Positions 32,800-43,959 of a stretch of DNA of 64,000 nucleotides are shown piece after piece. Position 1 is the first letter of the stretch; the number at the start of each line of letters is the position of its first letter. The notes under the pieces were generated by a model. It searched no databases. It saw only the letters and a program-made list of their open reading frames with translations, and was not told the origin of the DNA. A program made the position numbers and the translations under genes. Source of the DNA: Vombatus ursinus (lineage: Eukaryota > Chordata > Mammalia > Diprotodontia > Vombatidae); NCBI RefSeq assembly GCF_900497805.2, contig NW_020953955.1, forward strand, positions 731,919 through 795,918, written 5' to 3'.

Positions 32800-34059
32800 A
32801 CTTAGAGATAATCACTTACTGTGAAAGACAAAGTTCTTCAGCTTGGTGCTTTACCATTGGTAATGCTTGTCCACCTCATTGTCCTCATGTCAGGAGGCTT
32901 CCAGGTATCCCATGTTGCATCATTCACTTCTCTGGAACTAATCTCCAGCCCCTCCTCCACCAAAAGCTTTGACTGAGGAATAGAGGGCTCTGGCAGAGGT
33001 GTTTGGAAATGCTGCACCCAAGCTGTAGGTTCCATTCCCATCCTGCCCGAACTTTATAACTCCACTTCCATTCCTGCAGGAGCTGACATGACTTCAGAGG
33101 CTCCAGGCCCTGGGGAAGGGGATATACCCACCATACACCCACTCCTTGGGGGTCTAGACTGCTTAGGGGCTTCCAGAGGGATTGGGGGAAGTTCATTCAC
33201 TTGCTCTTGGTCATTTGTTTTTGTTTTTAGGAAGTGGGACCTGTGGAGGGTGGAGTCTAGCTTTCCGTTGATGGATTAAGGGTCTCTGGCTTGACTGTAG
33301 GTGTCCAGCAGTCTTATCATCAGGGAACCTCAGAGGGAACAGGTCCACATGGCCTGAGTTCTTCTACTTTCTATCCTAGTCCAGGTCCTGCTGCCCTCGG
33401 GGTGGCATGTGGTTCACATGGAATAAAGAGGAGGAGAATATTTTGCTCTATCATCAGCCTTGTCCACGGTGCTCATATGTCATCCTTGCCTAGCCACTGA
33501 AGACCAACCCCGAGTCATTTATTTGCACCTTCTGTCTTTTCCCAACTGATCTAGGGCAGTTGAAAGCTTAGAGCTAGAGAAGAATTCCTTCTTGCTGGCA
33601 AACCCATCAGCAATGGTATGGAGAGCTTTCAAGGGGTGTAGCACAGAGAAGGAAGGCTTGAGTAGTCTTCCAAGAAACTCAGAGCTCTGGGGATGCCAAT
33701 TTGATTAAGAGGCACTTGGGACCTTGTTAAGCCTCTTATTTATGTCAGCACACAGGGTTTGTTTGTTTTTTTTTCCCCTCAGCAGTGATGCTTACTTCCA
33801 GAACTTGGAAATGCCAATGGGCATAAGGAAGAGCTCAGGGGTTTGTTAACATTGAATGAATAGTTCCTGTTGATGATCTCCCTGTTAACCACCCCTCTCT
33901 TTCTTCCTGGCAGACTCATTCTTTCTTCAGATAGGCAGTACCAGTTGTGGTGATTGAGGCATCTGTCCATTCTTCCACCAGGTGACCCTGTTCCTTTATG
34001 GCCCCCAGATGGCATTCCTAGGTCTGGATTCTGAATATTGATTTGAGGTCCAAGGCCTG
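32800..34059. other. Unassigned, low-repeat stretch
   Basis: About 1.2 kb with no repeat that I recognise. It contains short overlapping frames on both strands, with no domain and no consistent codon signal. GGAATAAAGAGG near 33420 contains an AATAAA. It may be unique intergenic DNA or a part of an element that I cannot name. Confidence 0.35.
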
Positions 34060-34240
34060 CATTTTAGAGCTGGATGGACCCTTGGGAGTCAAAATCAACC
34101 CTACCTAGGAGGATCCTGAGGTTCAGGGAGCAGAATTCCTTCTCACTGGCAAATGATTCGTCCAAGGCCACACAACTAGGTCAAAGCAAGCCAGGATTAG
34201 ATCCCAGGTCTTTCCGCTCTGCCATACGGCTTCATTCTTT
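34060..34240 (-). repeat. MIR-type SINE, minus strand
   Basis: CCTAGGAGGATCCTGAGG, TCGTCCAAGGCCACACAAC, AGGATTAGATCCCAGGTC. Confidence 0.6.
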
Positions 34241-34329
34241 TCCTGATGTAGGCTCCTGGACTTTGTTTACAACTTCCTCACTTTGGTGGAGAACATGAGT
34301 GGCTCTTGTCCCCAACTTGAGACGTGTAC

Positions 34330-35685
34330 ATTCATTCACAAAGCAATTCTTGTTCCTCTTCCTCTACATTATTTCTCTTGGCAATCTCATCAGCTCTCAT
34401 GGATTCAATTGTCATCTCTATGCCAATGATTCTCAGATCTATTTATCCAGCCCTAACATCTCCTGACCTCCATTGTCCCATCTCCAGTTGCCCATTAGAC
34501 ATCTGGAAATGGATCTCATAGATACCTTAAACTCATGTCAAAAGTAGAACTCATTATCTTTCCTCCCCTATCAAGGGTACCACCATCCTCCCAGTCATCT
34601 AAGTTCAAAACCTGGGGGTCATCTTCAGTTGCTCACTGTCTCTCATCTCCCCATATCCAATCACTTGCCAAATGCTGCTGATTTTACCTTCAGAACTTCT
34701 CTGGTACATGCCCTCTTCTCTCCTCTGGCACTGCCTTCACCCTTGGTGAAGGCCTTTATCTCATTCTTGGACTATGGCTATAACCTGCTGATTAGTCTCC
34801 CTGCTTCAAGTCTCTCTCCATTCTAGCCCATTTTCTACTCAGCTATCAAACTGATCTTCCTAAGCTCAGGTCCGGTCAAGTCACCCCCATTCAATAAACT
34901 CCAGAGGCTCCTTATTGCCTCCAGTATCAGATATAAAATCCTCTGTTTAGCTTTTAAAACCTTTCATATCCTCGTTCCCTCCCATTTTTCTAGTCTTCTT
35001 ATACCTTTTGTTGTTGTTGTTGAGTCATATTTCGGTTGGGTCTATTCTTTGTGACCTCAGTTGGGAGTCTGAAGTGGTTTGCCATTTCCTTCTCCGGTTC
35101 ATTTTACAGATGAAGAACTGAGGCAAACAGAATTAAGTGATTTATCCAGGGTCACATAGCTAGTAAGCATCTGTCAGGCCATATTTGACTTCACAAAGAT
35201 GAGTCTTCCTGGTGCTAGGCCCAGTGCTCTATCCATGGCACCACCTAGCTGCCCTCATACTTTACTTCCCTCTATCTACTCTGTGATCCACTGACACTAG
35301 TCTCTTTGCTGTTCCTTACACAAGATTCTCCATTTCCTTACTCTGTGAACTTCTCTGGCTATCCTCCATGCCTGGGATTCTCTCCCAGGAGGCAGAGGAT
35401 CTTTACCCTGTGGCCTTTCTGGCTTCCTTAAAATCTCAGTTAAAATTCCACCTTCAGCAAGAAGCCTTTTCAACTCTGCTTTAATGCTAGGGTCTTCCTT
35501 CTTTTAACTATCTCCACTTTATCCTGTCCATATCTTCTTTGTTCACAATTGTTTGCTTGACTCCCCATTGGAATACGAACTCTTTGAAAGCAAAGACTAT
35601 TTTTGCCTTTCCTCATATCCCCAGTGCTTAGCACAATACCTGACATGTATTAAGTACTTAATAATGCTTGTTGACTTGACATAGA
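34330..35685 (+). repeat. L2 LINE: reverse-transcriptase end to 3' tail, with MAR1 insertion
   Basis: TTGGCAATCTCATCAGCTC opens the L2 segment around the catalytic box. Translation gives CHLYANDSQIYLSSP, so the YADD catalytic motif reads YAND here. Next come GTACCACCATCCTCCCAGTC, CTCCCTGCTTCAAGTCTCTC, GCTCCTTATTGCCTCCAG and the tail CAGTGCTTAGCACAATACC. It is the clearest L2 copy in the window and is interrupted at 35009-35255. Confidence 0.85.
35009..35255 (-). repeat. MAR1 SINE, minus, inside L2
   Basis: (TTG)n tail, GTGACCTCAGTTGGGAG, CATTTCCTTCTCCGGTTC, TTACAGATGAAGAACTGAGG, then CACCACCTAGCTGCCC. Confidence 0.88.
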
Positions 35686-36119
35686 ATGATAAAGAAGATG
35701 AGGCACAGAGAAATAAGAGAGCCAAGATCATATACCAAGGCATTGGCAGAAGCTGAGCCTAGAAAGAGAGGACTTGAGGGTTTTTTCCCCCAGTATTTCC
35801 CTGTCTGTTATATTTATATAATGTTACATCTCTAGGCTCATGTGGACCCAGATTTGAACTTGGGAGATTATAAAAAATTAATACTGTCTATGACTCATGC
35901 CCCTCCCAGAAAAATCTAAGAATACCAGCTTTGGTTTGTCTCTTGTTCTCATCTGGGTGTCTTCAGTTCCCTTGCTAGCACTCAGCTACTGAGGCATGGA
36001 ATGTAGGATGAGTTAATTACACAACAAGAATATGAAAGGGACTTGAAACCGAGTCCATGGATGGTCCAGAAGGGCTTCTCCTTTGGTGAGCCCAGGATTC
36101 TTGGCAGTCATAGTTAAGA
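35686..36119. other. Mostly unassigned
   Basis: A MIR-like patch at 35690-35770; the remainder is not recognised. Confidence 0.35.
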
Positions 36120-36560
36120 GAAGAATGGTGTGGCGAATAACCTTGGAATCAGGAAGATTGGGTTTAATTTGTGCTGCAGATACTAGCCCTGGGCAAGTCA
36201 CTAAACGAGTGATCTTCAGTTTCTTTATCTGTAAAATGGAGATAATCTCACCTGTCTCACAGGGTTGTTCTGAGGATCAAATGAGATGGTCTTCAAAGCA
36301 CTTTGACAACCTTAAAAAGCTTTATTACTTTTGTGCTTGTTTCATGGTTTCATGGATTTAGAGCTGGAGGGAACCTCAGAGGGCCTGGATTTCAGTCCCC
36401 TAGCTTTATAGATGAGGAAACTGAGAGTCAGAGCCTTGCTCCTATTCAGATAACTAGTAAAGGCCAGAAGGGATTCAAATTGGGACCTCTTAACTCTGAG
36501 TCCATCCGTATTTGCATTATAGACCATTGTGTCTCTCTAGACCTACAGCCCCTAAGTCTG
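36120..36560. repeat. MIR (plus) followed by MIR-like (minus)
   Basis: 36120-36330 plus: AGTCACTAAACGAGTGATC, TTTATCTGTAAAATGGAG, AGGATCAAATGAGATGG. 36350-36560 minus: GAGCTGGAGGGAACCTCAG, ATAGATGAGGAAACTGAG. Short reading frames through here are repeat-derived. Confidence 0.65.
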
Positions 36561-37255
36561 AAGCCCCACCTCCCTCCACCCTGCTGCTCAAGAGAGGAAA
36601 GACCCTGGAGTTGCTGGAACTTCCCTCCATCTTCCTTCGATACTATAGTGTGCATGCCTCACAGTAACAGCGAAGGTCAAGATGTGAGTCTGCTCCTTAA
36701 CATTCTGCCTATGTGCATGGGTGCTCCTTGGCTCTGGGGGACTGCAGCTCTGCGGTGTGGTCCGGGACTTCTCTTGCATCGCTTCCTAGCACCTGATCCT
36801 GTTGAGGCTTAGATGCTTCCTCTTCCTCCTCCTCGTCACCATCTTGCCTTCCCTCCCCCTCTTCCTCTTTGTCCTTCTCTATTCTTCCTTCTTTGCATTT
36901 CCATCTTTGTCCCCGCATCCTCATCCACATCCTCTGGGGAACTTTTAAATTCTGATTTTGATAAACATCAATTAAAACGAGCATTTCCATAAACGGGGCA
37001 GAACAAAGAATATTGTATATGAAGCTGTGGATCTCAAGTAAGTACAGCTTGTTTTTCTTTTAAAATACAAAATCAATTTCATCGATTAACTTTCAAAGCT
37101 GTTTTGCTTGTCTGTGATCCTTTGGAAAGTGTTACAAGTGTTACAAGGAGGAGAGAAACTGAGCACACATGCTTCAGGGCTAGTTGAGACATTTCCAGTT
37201 CTCTTATTAGTCAAGCCCATGGCCCCACCTGCTGGTGTAAAAAATGGCAAACTAG
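36561..37255. other. Unassigned, with a long polypyrimidine tract
   Basis: 36805-36910 is almost pure CT (TTCCTCTTCCTCCTCCTC...). No gene recognised. Confidence 0.45.
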
Positions 37256-37259
37256 GTAC

Positions 37260-37470
37260 TTGCCGAGATGTCATAACTTGCAGTGTGATAGATGGAGAAT
37301 CAGATAGATTTGGGTTCAAACCCTGAATCACATACCTACTAGCTGCAGGACCTGGTCAAGTCACCTAATGTCTCTGAGTCTCAGTTTCTTCATTTGTAAA
37401 ATGAGAGGGTTGAATTCAATACCTTCTACGGTCCATTCCAGCCCTGAAGCTGTCTGCCTATCATCCTTCT
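37260..37470 (+). repeat. MIR-type SINE, plus strand
   Basis: GATTTGGGTTCAAACCCTG, GTCAAGTCACCTAATGTC, TTCTTCATTTGTAAAATGAG. Confidence 0.65.
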
Positions 37471-37751
37471 CAACCAGAAGTTTCTAGTTCTTATAATCAT
37501 TGAGTTTGAATGATTATATCTAATTCACATCTCACTTCTCTGAGGTTTCAGGCAGTATGCTACCTTCCTATTCATTCAGCATCTTCTCCTGACCCTTTTT
37601 GGCAGTGGAAACACTCAACTTTTTTTTTTTAATTATCTTTTTGAATGCCATCGTGTTTTCTTCTATCTCCCTATCTCCACTTTTCCAGGACCTTTGAACC
37701 GCCTTGAGGCTCAGAGGAAGCTTCAAAGAGGCACACTAGGTGCCTTGGAGA

Positions 37752-37809
37752 AGAAAGGGCAAAGTTAAAAAAAAATAAAACAAAAAAAAAAAAAAGAAAG
37801 GGCAAAGTT
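37752..37809 (+). mobile_element. Poly-A insertion with target duplications but no element body
   Basis: A perfect 15-bp direct repeat AGAAAGGGCAAAGTT (37752-37766 and 37795-37809) encloses only an A-rich run of about 28 bases. This is what a LINE-driven insertion truncated down to its tail would leave. Confidence 0.7.
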
Positions 37810-38555
37810 GACCACTGTTACTAGCATTTTTGTTACCAAACCAGGCCTGGGTGGCTGCAGTGGTCCGGGAACATGGAGTGGTTGTGTTGATTTTTTTTCT
37901 TCTCTATTGACTCTCACTTTATGTTGTTCATTCATTAAGGAAAGAGAAAAGAATATTGAATGTTTTTCTTTTCCATCGCAATTTGAATGAGAGATCCTTT
38001 CCCCCAATAATATTTATTTGGGGAAAATTTCCAACTATCTTTTTCTACTGAAAATCAGTCTTTATGGAATGATCTTGGTCTCAACTCTTCTTTCTTCATT
38101 CTGTAAAGGAACTACTTTGTTTCTATCATCGGGTGCAAACAAATGAGTCTTTCCTTCTTTTGTGGACTATGTGGTCTTACTTTCTGTCTGTGTGTTTCTA
38201 TTTCCAAATCCATGTCTTCTACTCTGTCTTGTTTTCCTCCTTTTCTCTCACTCTTTGTCTTCCTTTTTCTACCAGCTTGCTGCTGTTGGTGGTGGTGGTA
38301 GTGGGGCTATGATCTGGGGCCTCCATTTCTTCCTCTGTAAAATGAGGGCATTGGATTCCATGATCTCTAAGTTCCCTTGTATCTCTTGATCTTAGGCAAG
38401 TTGCTTTTCTTCTCTGGTGGTTTCCTCATCTGTAATAATGGAAAAGTTGGGTTACATGATCTCTAAGGTCCCTTCCAGGTCAGAAATCCTATGACCTAAG
38501 GTCCTTTTCAACCCAAAGTCTAAAACTTTTAAGTTGATATCTTTTGCTTTTAGAT
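37810..38555. other. Unassigned DNA plus two MIR 3' pieces
   Basis: 38310-38510 holds two successive MIR-end phrases (TTCTTCCTCTGTAAAATGAG and GGTTTCCTCATCTGTAATAA, both followed by ATGATCTCTAAG). The rest is unassigned. Confidence 0.45.
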
Positions 38556-38559
38556 CGCA

Positions 38560-39260
38560 TTTATTTCCCAATAGATTCCTCTTGCCTCTCCATTGAACCT
38601 TTCCTTATAACAAAGATTAAAAAGAAAAGGAAAACAAAAACAATTCAGCAAGATCAACCAACATATTAGCTATGTCTGACAATATATGTAACATCCCATA
38701 CTCATAGTTCCTCACTGTTTCAACGAACAAAGGGAAGTGCATTTTCTCCATTCTTCAGGACCAACCAAGCATGCTTAGTCTTTATAATTTCACAGACATT
38801 ATGTATGTTATTTTCTTGGTCCTGATTACTTCACTCTGCATCAGTTTTTATGTTTTCTTATGTTTCTCTGAATTCTTCATATTTTTCATTTCTTATAGTG
38901 AGGTAATATTCCATTATGTTCTGGTACCATGATTGTTAATCCCTTGATTAATGGGCATGTTAACTACCACAAGACATTGCTATGAGTATTTTGATATCTG
39001 TGAGACCTTTTTCTTCTTCTATGTTTGACCTCCACTAGGTACGTGCCTAGCAGTGAGATCTTTGCATCAATGAGTATGGACATTTGAGTCACTATAGCAG
39101 CCTTCTACCTTGCTTTCCATTATGTTTGGACCAATTCATGTTTCTACCAATAGTGTACTACTGTATCTGTCTTACTGCAGCCTTTCCAACACTGAGTATT
39201 ACGATCTTCTGTTTTCTTTGCCAATTCCAAGCCCTAAGATTTTGATTATAATTGCTCACA
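38560..39260 (-). repeat. L1 LINE 3' region, minus strand
   Basis: ACAAAGATTAAAAAGAAAAG, ATTACTTCACTCTGCATCAG, TAGTGAGGTAATATTCCATT, TTAATCCCTTGATTAATGGG, GGACCAATTCATGTTTCTAC. These follow the antisense L1 3' UTR of marsupials. Old and diverged. Confidence 0.7.
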
Positions 39261-39945
39261 CCCTTCTCTGTTGAAGGCAGAGAGGTTGGTGCCTTCACAA
39301 GAGGCACAAGACAGTTTCTCCTCTTTGAGACACAGGTAGCTGGAGATCACTAACCAGTTCACTGACAGAGTAATAAAGTCTTAACTTGTCTTTGACATGC
39401 TATGGGAATATATCAGAATGATGTTTTCCATTGATTTTGCTTTAAGAAATTGATCATTTTGTTCTCGTGTCAGTTCTATCCATTTCATTCAACTCTATCC
39501 CCTCCCACTCAACAGTATCTTCTCTTTTGCATGTGTTGTACCGAGCACTGTGTTATAGATATATGCCCCTGGTAGGATGGGTAAGTAACTTAGATCATAA
39601 GCTCTTTGTGATCTGAGACTGGATAATTTTTCATCTTTGTATTCTCAGCACTGAGTCAGGGTTGGGCATGGTTGGCACTAAAAACGTTTGGTTGAATGAA
39701 TTGAATTTATGGAGATCTTTAAGGCCTCTGAAGCAGTTGTTGGGGGATGTGAGATATTCTTTTACATGGCATCTGACCCTAATTCACAGAGTGGGTTTCT
39801 CAGATGAGGATAGCCGAGGTTCAATGTATTCTGTGGGTCTATATTAATCAATTAATCAACATGGATTAAGTATCAACTATGTTCTAGGCACAGTGCTAGG
39901 TGCTGGGGTTAGAAAGATAAAAATGAAACAATTCTTTACTTAAAG
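39261..39945. other. Unassigned, with an L2 tail and an unnamed-family start
   Basis: 39580-39700 resembles an L2 tail (ATAAGCTCTTTGTGATCTG, TTTGTATTCTCAGCACTGAG). 39845-39945 is the unnamed family (ATTAAGTATCAACTATGTTC, GGCACAGTGCTAGGTGCTG). Confidence 0.45.
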
Positions 39946-41029
39946 GGGTTAGTCATAACTCATGAGCCCCCACTGATGTGTTTACCTTTATTAGCCAGCT
40001 AGAGAATACAATTGCCTCAAGGCGAAGAAAGGCATCTAATAGAATAGCATTGTAAGGAAACTAGTAATAAAACATTTCTCCCACAAACCTGGGGGCACAA
40101 TTTCCCACAAATGTCATAGCATCAGTGAGAAGAGTGAATTTACATAGGGCTCACATTTGGAGGTACAAACAAGTAGGAAACATGCGTGACCAGAGCATGC
40201 ATAGAGCTGCAACTCATATTTCTGATGCTGCAGGTCTGCTGAAATCTTCTGGGGTGACAATGCCTTTGCCTGATGTAGCTTCTTTTCTGGATGCTGCACT
40301 GTCCCTATCAGTTTTAGTCTCTGTTGAGCACTCCTCTGTTTTGTGAAGAGTTTCTGTCATATGATGCTCTGTGGTTTGTGTAGTCTCTGTTCTCCACTCT
40401 CAGGCATGGTCTCATTGGGCACGGTTATGAAGATTCTCTCTGTTTCTAGCTTGTGGAGAGAGCCCTTGGCTATAGTGTTACGTCACCCTCATGATGAGAG
40501 TGGACTCTGCTGTGATCTTGATTTAGAGCTTCAAAGGTTTTTGTAGCTCCTTTGGAAAAGCATTAGCTCTCAGATATGAGTTAGCGGAAGTGCATCCTAG
40601 GGAAAAAACAAAAACAAAAACTTCCCTGCCTCCTCCACCCACACTCCCTACCCTGGCTTTCTTGTTCCGTTCTGAGTCTCGGCTGGAATAGATTTTCATC
40701 TCTAGTAGAAGTTTCTTTATCCCAGGCACCAAGCTCCTTAGAAAACAGAGATGCTACTGGCTAAATAGCCTTAGGCTTAAAACTTTCTTTAAAACTAAAC
40801 TTACTCTCTCTTGTTGACCTTACTCTAGCTTGGAATGGACCTTCCTGGTTGCAACCTAGGCATGATCCATGCAAGAATTGATGGCTAGCAAACTACCAAG
40901 GCCTTTATTTTCTTAATTCTTCCTCTTCTTTCTCCTCTTCCCCTTCTCCTTTTTCTCTTTCTTCTTCTCTCTTCTTTAGTGCTCCCCGCTCCATGTTATT
41001 ACTTTTATTCTCTTTCTTTTCATTTTTAC
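39946..41029. other. Unassigned, possibly one degraded interspersed element
   Basis: 39950-40740 lacks SINEs and reads as one continuous block (TTATTAGCCAGCTAGAGAAT, CAATTTCCCACAAATGTCAT, GGGTGACAATGCC). Its texture suggests an interspersed element, perhaps an old virus-like or LINE fossil, but I cannot place it. 40915-40990 is pyrimidine-rich. Confidence 0.3.
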
Positions 41030-41150
41030 AGTCACAGAAACTGAAGCTCATGGACTTGTATGTAGATGTTATGTAGCTGACTCAGGATTTGAACCTTGAC
41101 CTTCTTACTCCAAATCCAGTGCTTTTTCTGTTAAACTAATGCTTAGGCCC
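41030..41150 (-). repeat. MIR-type SINE, minus strand
   Basis: TACAGTCACAGAAACTGAAG, CTCAGGATTTGAACCTTGAC, CCAAATCCAGTGC. Confidence 0.55.
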
Positions 41151-41499
41151 CCAAGCAACCCTCTGGGCTAATGAAGTTGCTGGAATCTCTTGGAGGGCAA
41201 TGGCATCAGGGTAATCTATGCTTCAGGTCCATAGTTTATGGGAAGATTTTCTCCATGGCTAAGGCTGGAATGGAGAAAACAGGGACACAGAATTTGGACC
41301 AACACATGCGTAACATTTACATGTCATTTGCACATGCCTACATCTGCTCAAGCCATTTTTTCTTGAGCAGTTTTCAAGTTAAGATGTTATTATTGTCACC
41401 CTTGTTTGTCATTTCTTGATTTCCTTAGTCTCTCTTTCACACCCACCCACACCACTGGCCTAGATCATCCATGTGGTAAGAGACGTGTGTACATACGGT

Positions 41500-42740
41500 T
41501 GAAATATGAACTTGAGAGAGCTCAATTCTTCTTTTTAAAAGAAATGTTACATTGATGCTTAGAAAAAGTATTGCAGTCACTTTCTAATGAGAGCTCAATT
41601 CCTATACAATCCTTCTGTGGAAGAAAGAAGTACAATTAAGCAAGACTAATCAATATCCTTGCCCTGTCTAAACACTGTAATGCCTCAGTGTTCATTTATA
41701 GTCTGCCCCAATCTGGCAAGAGGAGGAAGGTATGTTTTGCCTTCCATCTTTTAAAGTCAAGAATGAAGACCAAGTCATCTTTCCTCAACTTGTCTCCTTT
41801 AAAATGGCAGCTCTTGAAAGGTAGGGTGAAGTAGATTCTTATTCTGTATGGTAATCAGAAAGGGTAGGTGGCTTAATGAATCAAACCATTTGTGATACCC
41901 AGGGGTTACAGATATGTACAATAAATACTCAGGGCAATCAGTCCTGGTACCTGAGACCTTTTTCTTTTTTTAAAGAGTATAATTTTTTGTTGTTCTTTAT
42001 TTTTAAGTCATTTCAATGCCCCCTGGCCAGACTGATCCCTCTCTTGTGATGAAGCAAAGCAATTAAGCAAAATAATTTGACAATGTACCCAATATTCAAT
42101 CCCAGTAGTCTTTTTTTCCTCTTCTGTGAGAGGAGGAGGGATGTTTCATTATTTGATGTTTCATAATCTGGGCCTTCACTGACTTTTCAATTGCTCATCT
42201 TTTAGTTTTTTTTTGAGTAATCTTTTCACATGTATTGTTGTAGTGTCCTGGTTTTGCTGACTTCACCTTGCATCAGTCCACACAAATCTTCCCATGGTTT
42301 TTGAATTCTTTTTATGCATATTTTCTTATAGTACAATAATATTCCATTATATCCACATAGCAAATTTTTCTGGCCATCCCCTAATTGATGGAAACCTAGT
42401 TTGTTTTGAATTCTTTGCTATCAGTGTGTTACTATCAATATTTTGGTATATCTCGGGCCTTTATTTTATTTTATTTTTTTGCCTTTTTTTTGGTGAGGCA
42501 ATCGGGGTTAAGTGACTTGCCTAGGTCACACAGTTAGTGTCATGTGTCTCGGACTGGATTTGAACTCACATTCTCCTGACTCCAAGGCCAGAACTCTATC
42601 CACTGCGCCATCTAGCTGCCCCATGGGCCTTTATTCTTTATCAGTTTTTATCTTTATTCACTTTTTACTCTTTTGGGGATATGTACCTACTAATGGATTG
42701 CTGGGGCAAAGGAGAAACTTATTTTTCATAGTCTCATCCA
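41500..42740 (-). repeat. L1 LINE 3' region (minus), split by WSINE1
   Basis: CAATTCCTATACAATCCTTC, AACAACTTCACCTTGCATCA-type text (TGACTTCACCTTGCATCAG), ACAATAATATTCCATTATAT, CATCCCCTAATTGATGGAAA, then after the SINE GATATGTACCTACTAATGGA and TTGCTGGGGCAAAGGAG. It has the same antisense L1 3' order as 38.6-39.3 kb. Confidence 0.75.
42468..42622 (-). repeat. WSINE1 SINE, minus, inside L1
   Basis: TTTTGGTGAGGCAATCGGGG, GTGACTTGCCTAGGTCACAC, TCTAGCTGCCCC. GGGCCTTTATT lies on both sides (42455-42465 and 42625-42635). Confidence 0.93.
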
Positions 42741-42811
42741 TTTACAATGAGAGAGCTGAATTACACATTGATTATTCAAATAAAAAAACACTAATTAAAA
42801 CCTATTGGATG

Positions 42812-43103
42812 TAAGGCTCCCTCCTGAATTAATGCCTTGTTGCGATGGAGGGGTCTGCACAGGCTCAGTAAAGCTATGAGCTATGCCATGCAGCGTTACT
42901 CAAGATGGACGGATCATAGTGGAGAGTTTTGACAAACAGTGATCCACTGGAGAAGGAAATGGCAAACCACTCCAATATCTTTGCCAAGAAAACCCCATGG
43001 ACCATATTAAAATGCTAAAAGATATGACATTGGAATGGTATGCTGTCATCCACAGGGTTGTGAAGAATCAGACACAACTGAATGACTGAACAACAATAAC
43101 AGT
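42812..43103 (+). repeat. RTE (BovB-like) LINE 3' end
   Basis: AATGCCTTGTTGCGATGGAG, CAAGATGGACGGATCATAGT, GTGATCCACTGGAGAAGGAA, ATGGCAAACCACTCC, AAAACCCCATGGACC, ending GACTGAACAACAATAAC. The layout parallels the 3' end of bovine BovB. The last 150 bases share CTGGAGAAGGAAATGGCAAA and the AACAAC tail with MAR1 SINEs, but the 5' half is not SINE-like. Confidence 0.65.
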
Positions 43104-43109
43104 ATGTAA

Positions 43110-43415
43110 GGCATGGTATAAATCTGTTATTCAAAGTGTTCATAGAACTCAGAGCTCTAAGACCCCTGAGAGATTGTCTAATCCAAAATACTGCTTTGGT
43201 AGAAGAGGAAATTGAGGTCCAGTTAAAAAGAGTGAATTGGAGGAGGGAGTAGAAGTGATCTGGACTGATGCTTTCATCAGGATGAGGAACTGCTCTTGTG
43301 AAAACTTTCTCCACCCTTTGAAGTTTACTACTGTCTGAAACATTTAGTCTTTGAGAAATGCCTGAGGGAACTTAGAAGTTAAGTAATTTATCTGTACATA
43401 GTTACACAGCTAATG
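43110..43415 (-). repeat. MIR-like pieces, minus strand
   Basis: TAGAAGAGGAAATTGAGGTC, then a second partial copy GTTAAGTAATTTATCTGTAC ACAGCTAATG that is split by the next MAR1 and resumes at 43669. Confidence 0.5.
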
Positions 43416-43656
43416 GGCAGCTTATGTGGTGCCATAGCGCATAGAGCACTGGGCTTGAAATCAGGAAGACAGACTCTTCTTGAGTTCAAATCTGGCCTCA
43501 GACTAGCTGTGTGACCCTGGGCAAGTCACTTAACTCTGCCTCAGTTTCCTCATCTGTAAAATGAACTGGAGAAGGAAATGGCAAGCCACTCCATTATCTC
43601 TGCCAAGAAAACCCCAAATGGGGTCTGGAAAAGTTGGACATGACTGAACAACAATC
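43416..43656 (+). repeat. MAR1 SINE, plus, inside MIR
   Basis: GGCAGCTTATGTGGTGCC head, GAACTGGAGAAGGAAATGGC, CATGACTGAACAACAATC. The 12-bp duplication ACACAGCT(A/C)ATG lies at 43404-43415 and 43657-43668. Confidence 0.9.
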
Positions 43657-43759
43657 ACACAGCTCATGTGTCAGGGGTAGGATTTGAGCCAAGGTCTTCT
43701 GGACTCTGTCTGGTCATGTATTCACTATATCATGCAGCCTTTCTGTGTGTCAATTTTTG

Positions 43760-43926
43760 TTTCTGTTTTGTTTTTGTTTTTTGTTTTTTTTTAGGCAATT
43801 GGGGTTAAGTGACTTGCCCAGGGTCACACAGCTAGTGTCAAGTGTTTGATCTGAGGCCAGATTTAAACTCAGGTTCTCCTGATTTCAGGGCCAGTGCTCT
43901 ATCCACTGCGCCACCTACCTGCCCCT
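43760..43926 (-). repeat. WSINE1 SINE, minus strand
   Basis: TTTTG-rich tail, AGGCAATTGGGGTTAAGTGA, CACCTACCTGCCCC. The perfect 14-bp duplication TGTGTCAATTTTTG lies at 43746-43759 and 43930-43943. TGTTTGATCTGAGG variant. Confidence 0.95.
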
Positions 43927-43959
43927 CAATGTGTCAATTTTTGAAAACTTTCCTACAGA

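Noticed and set aside
34324-34826. Plus-strand frames such as HLYANDSQIYL
   Set aside because: These are L2 reverse-transcriptase remnants, annotated as LINE and not as host genes.
36303-36812. 169-codon plus-strand frame
   Set aside because: Its first half is a minus-strand MIR-like repeat, and the rest shows no domain and a CT-rich flank.
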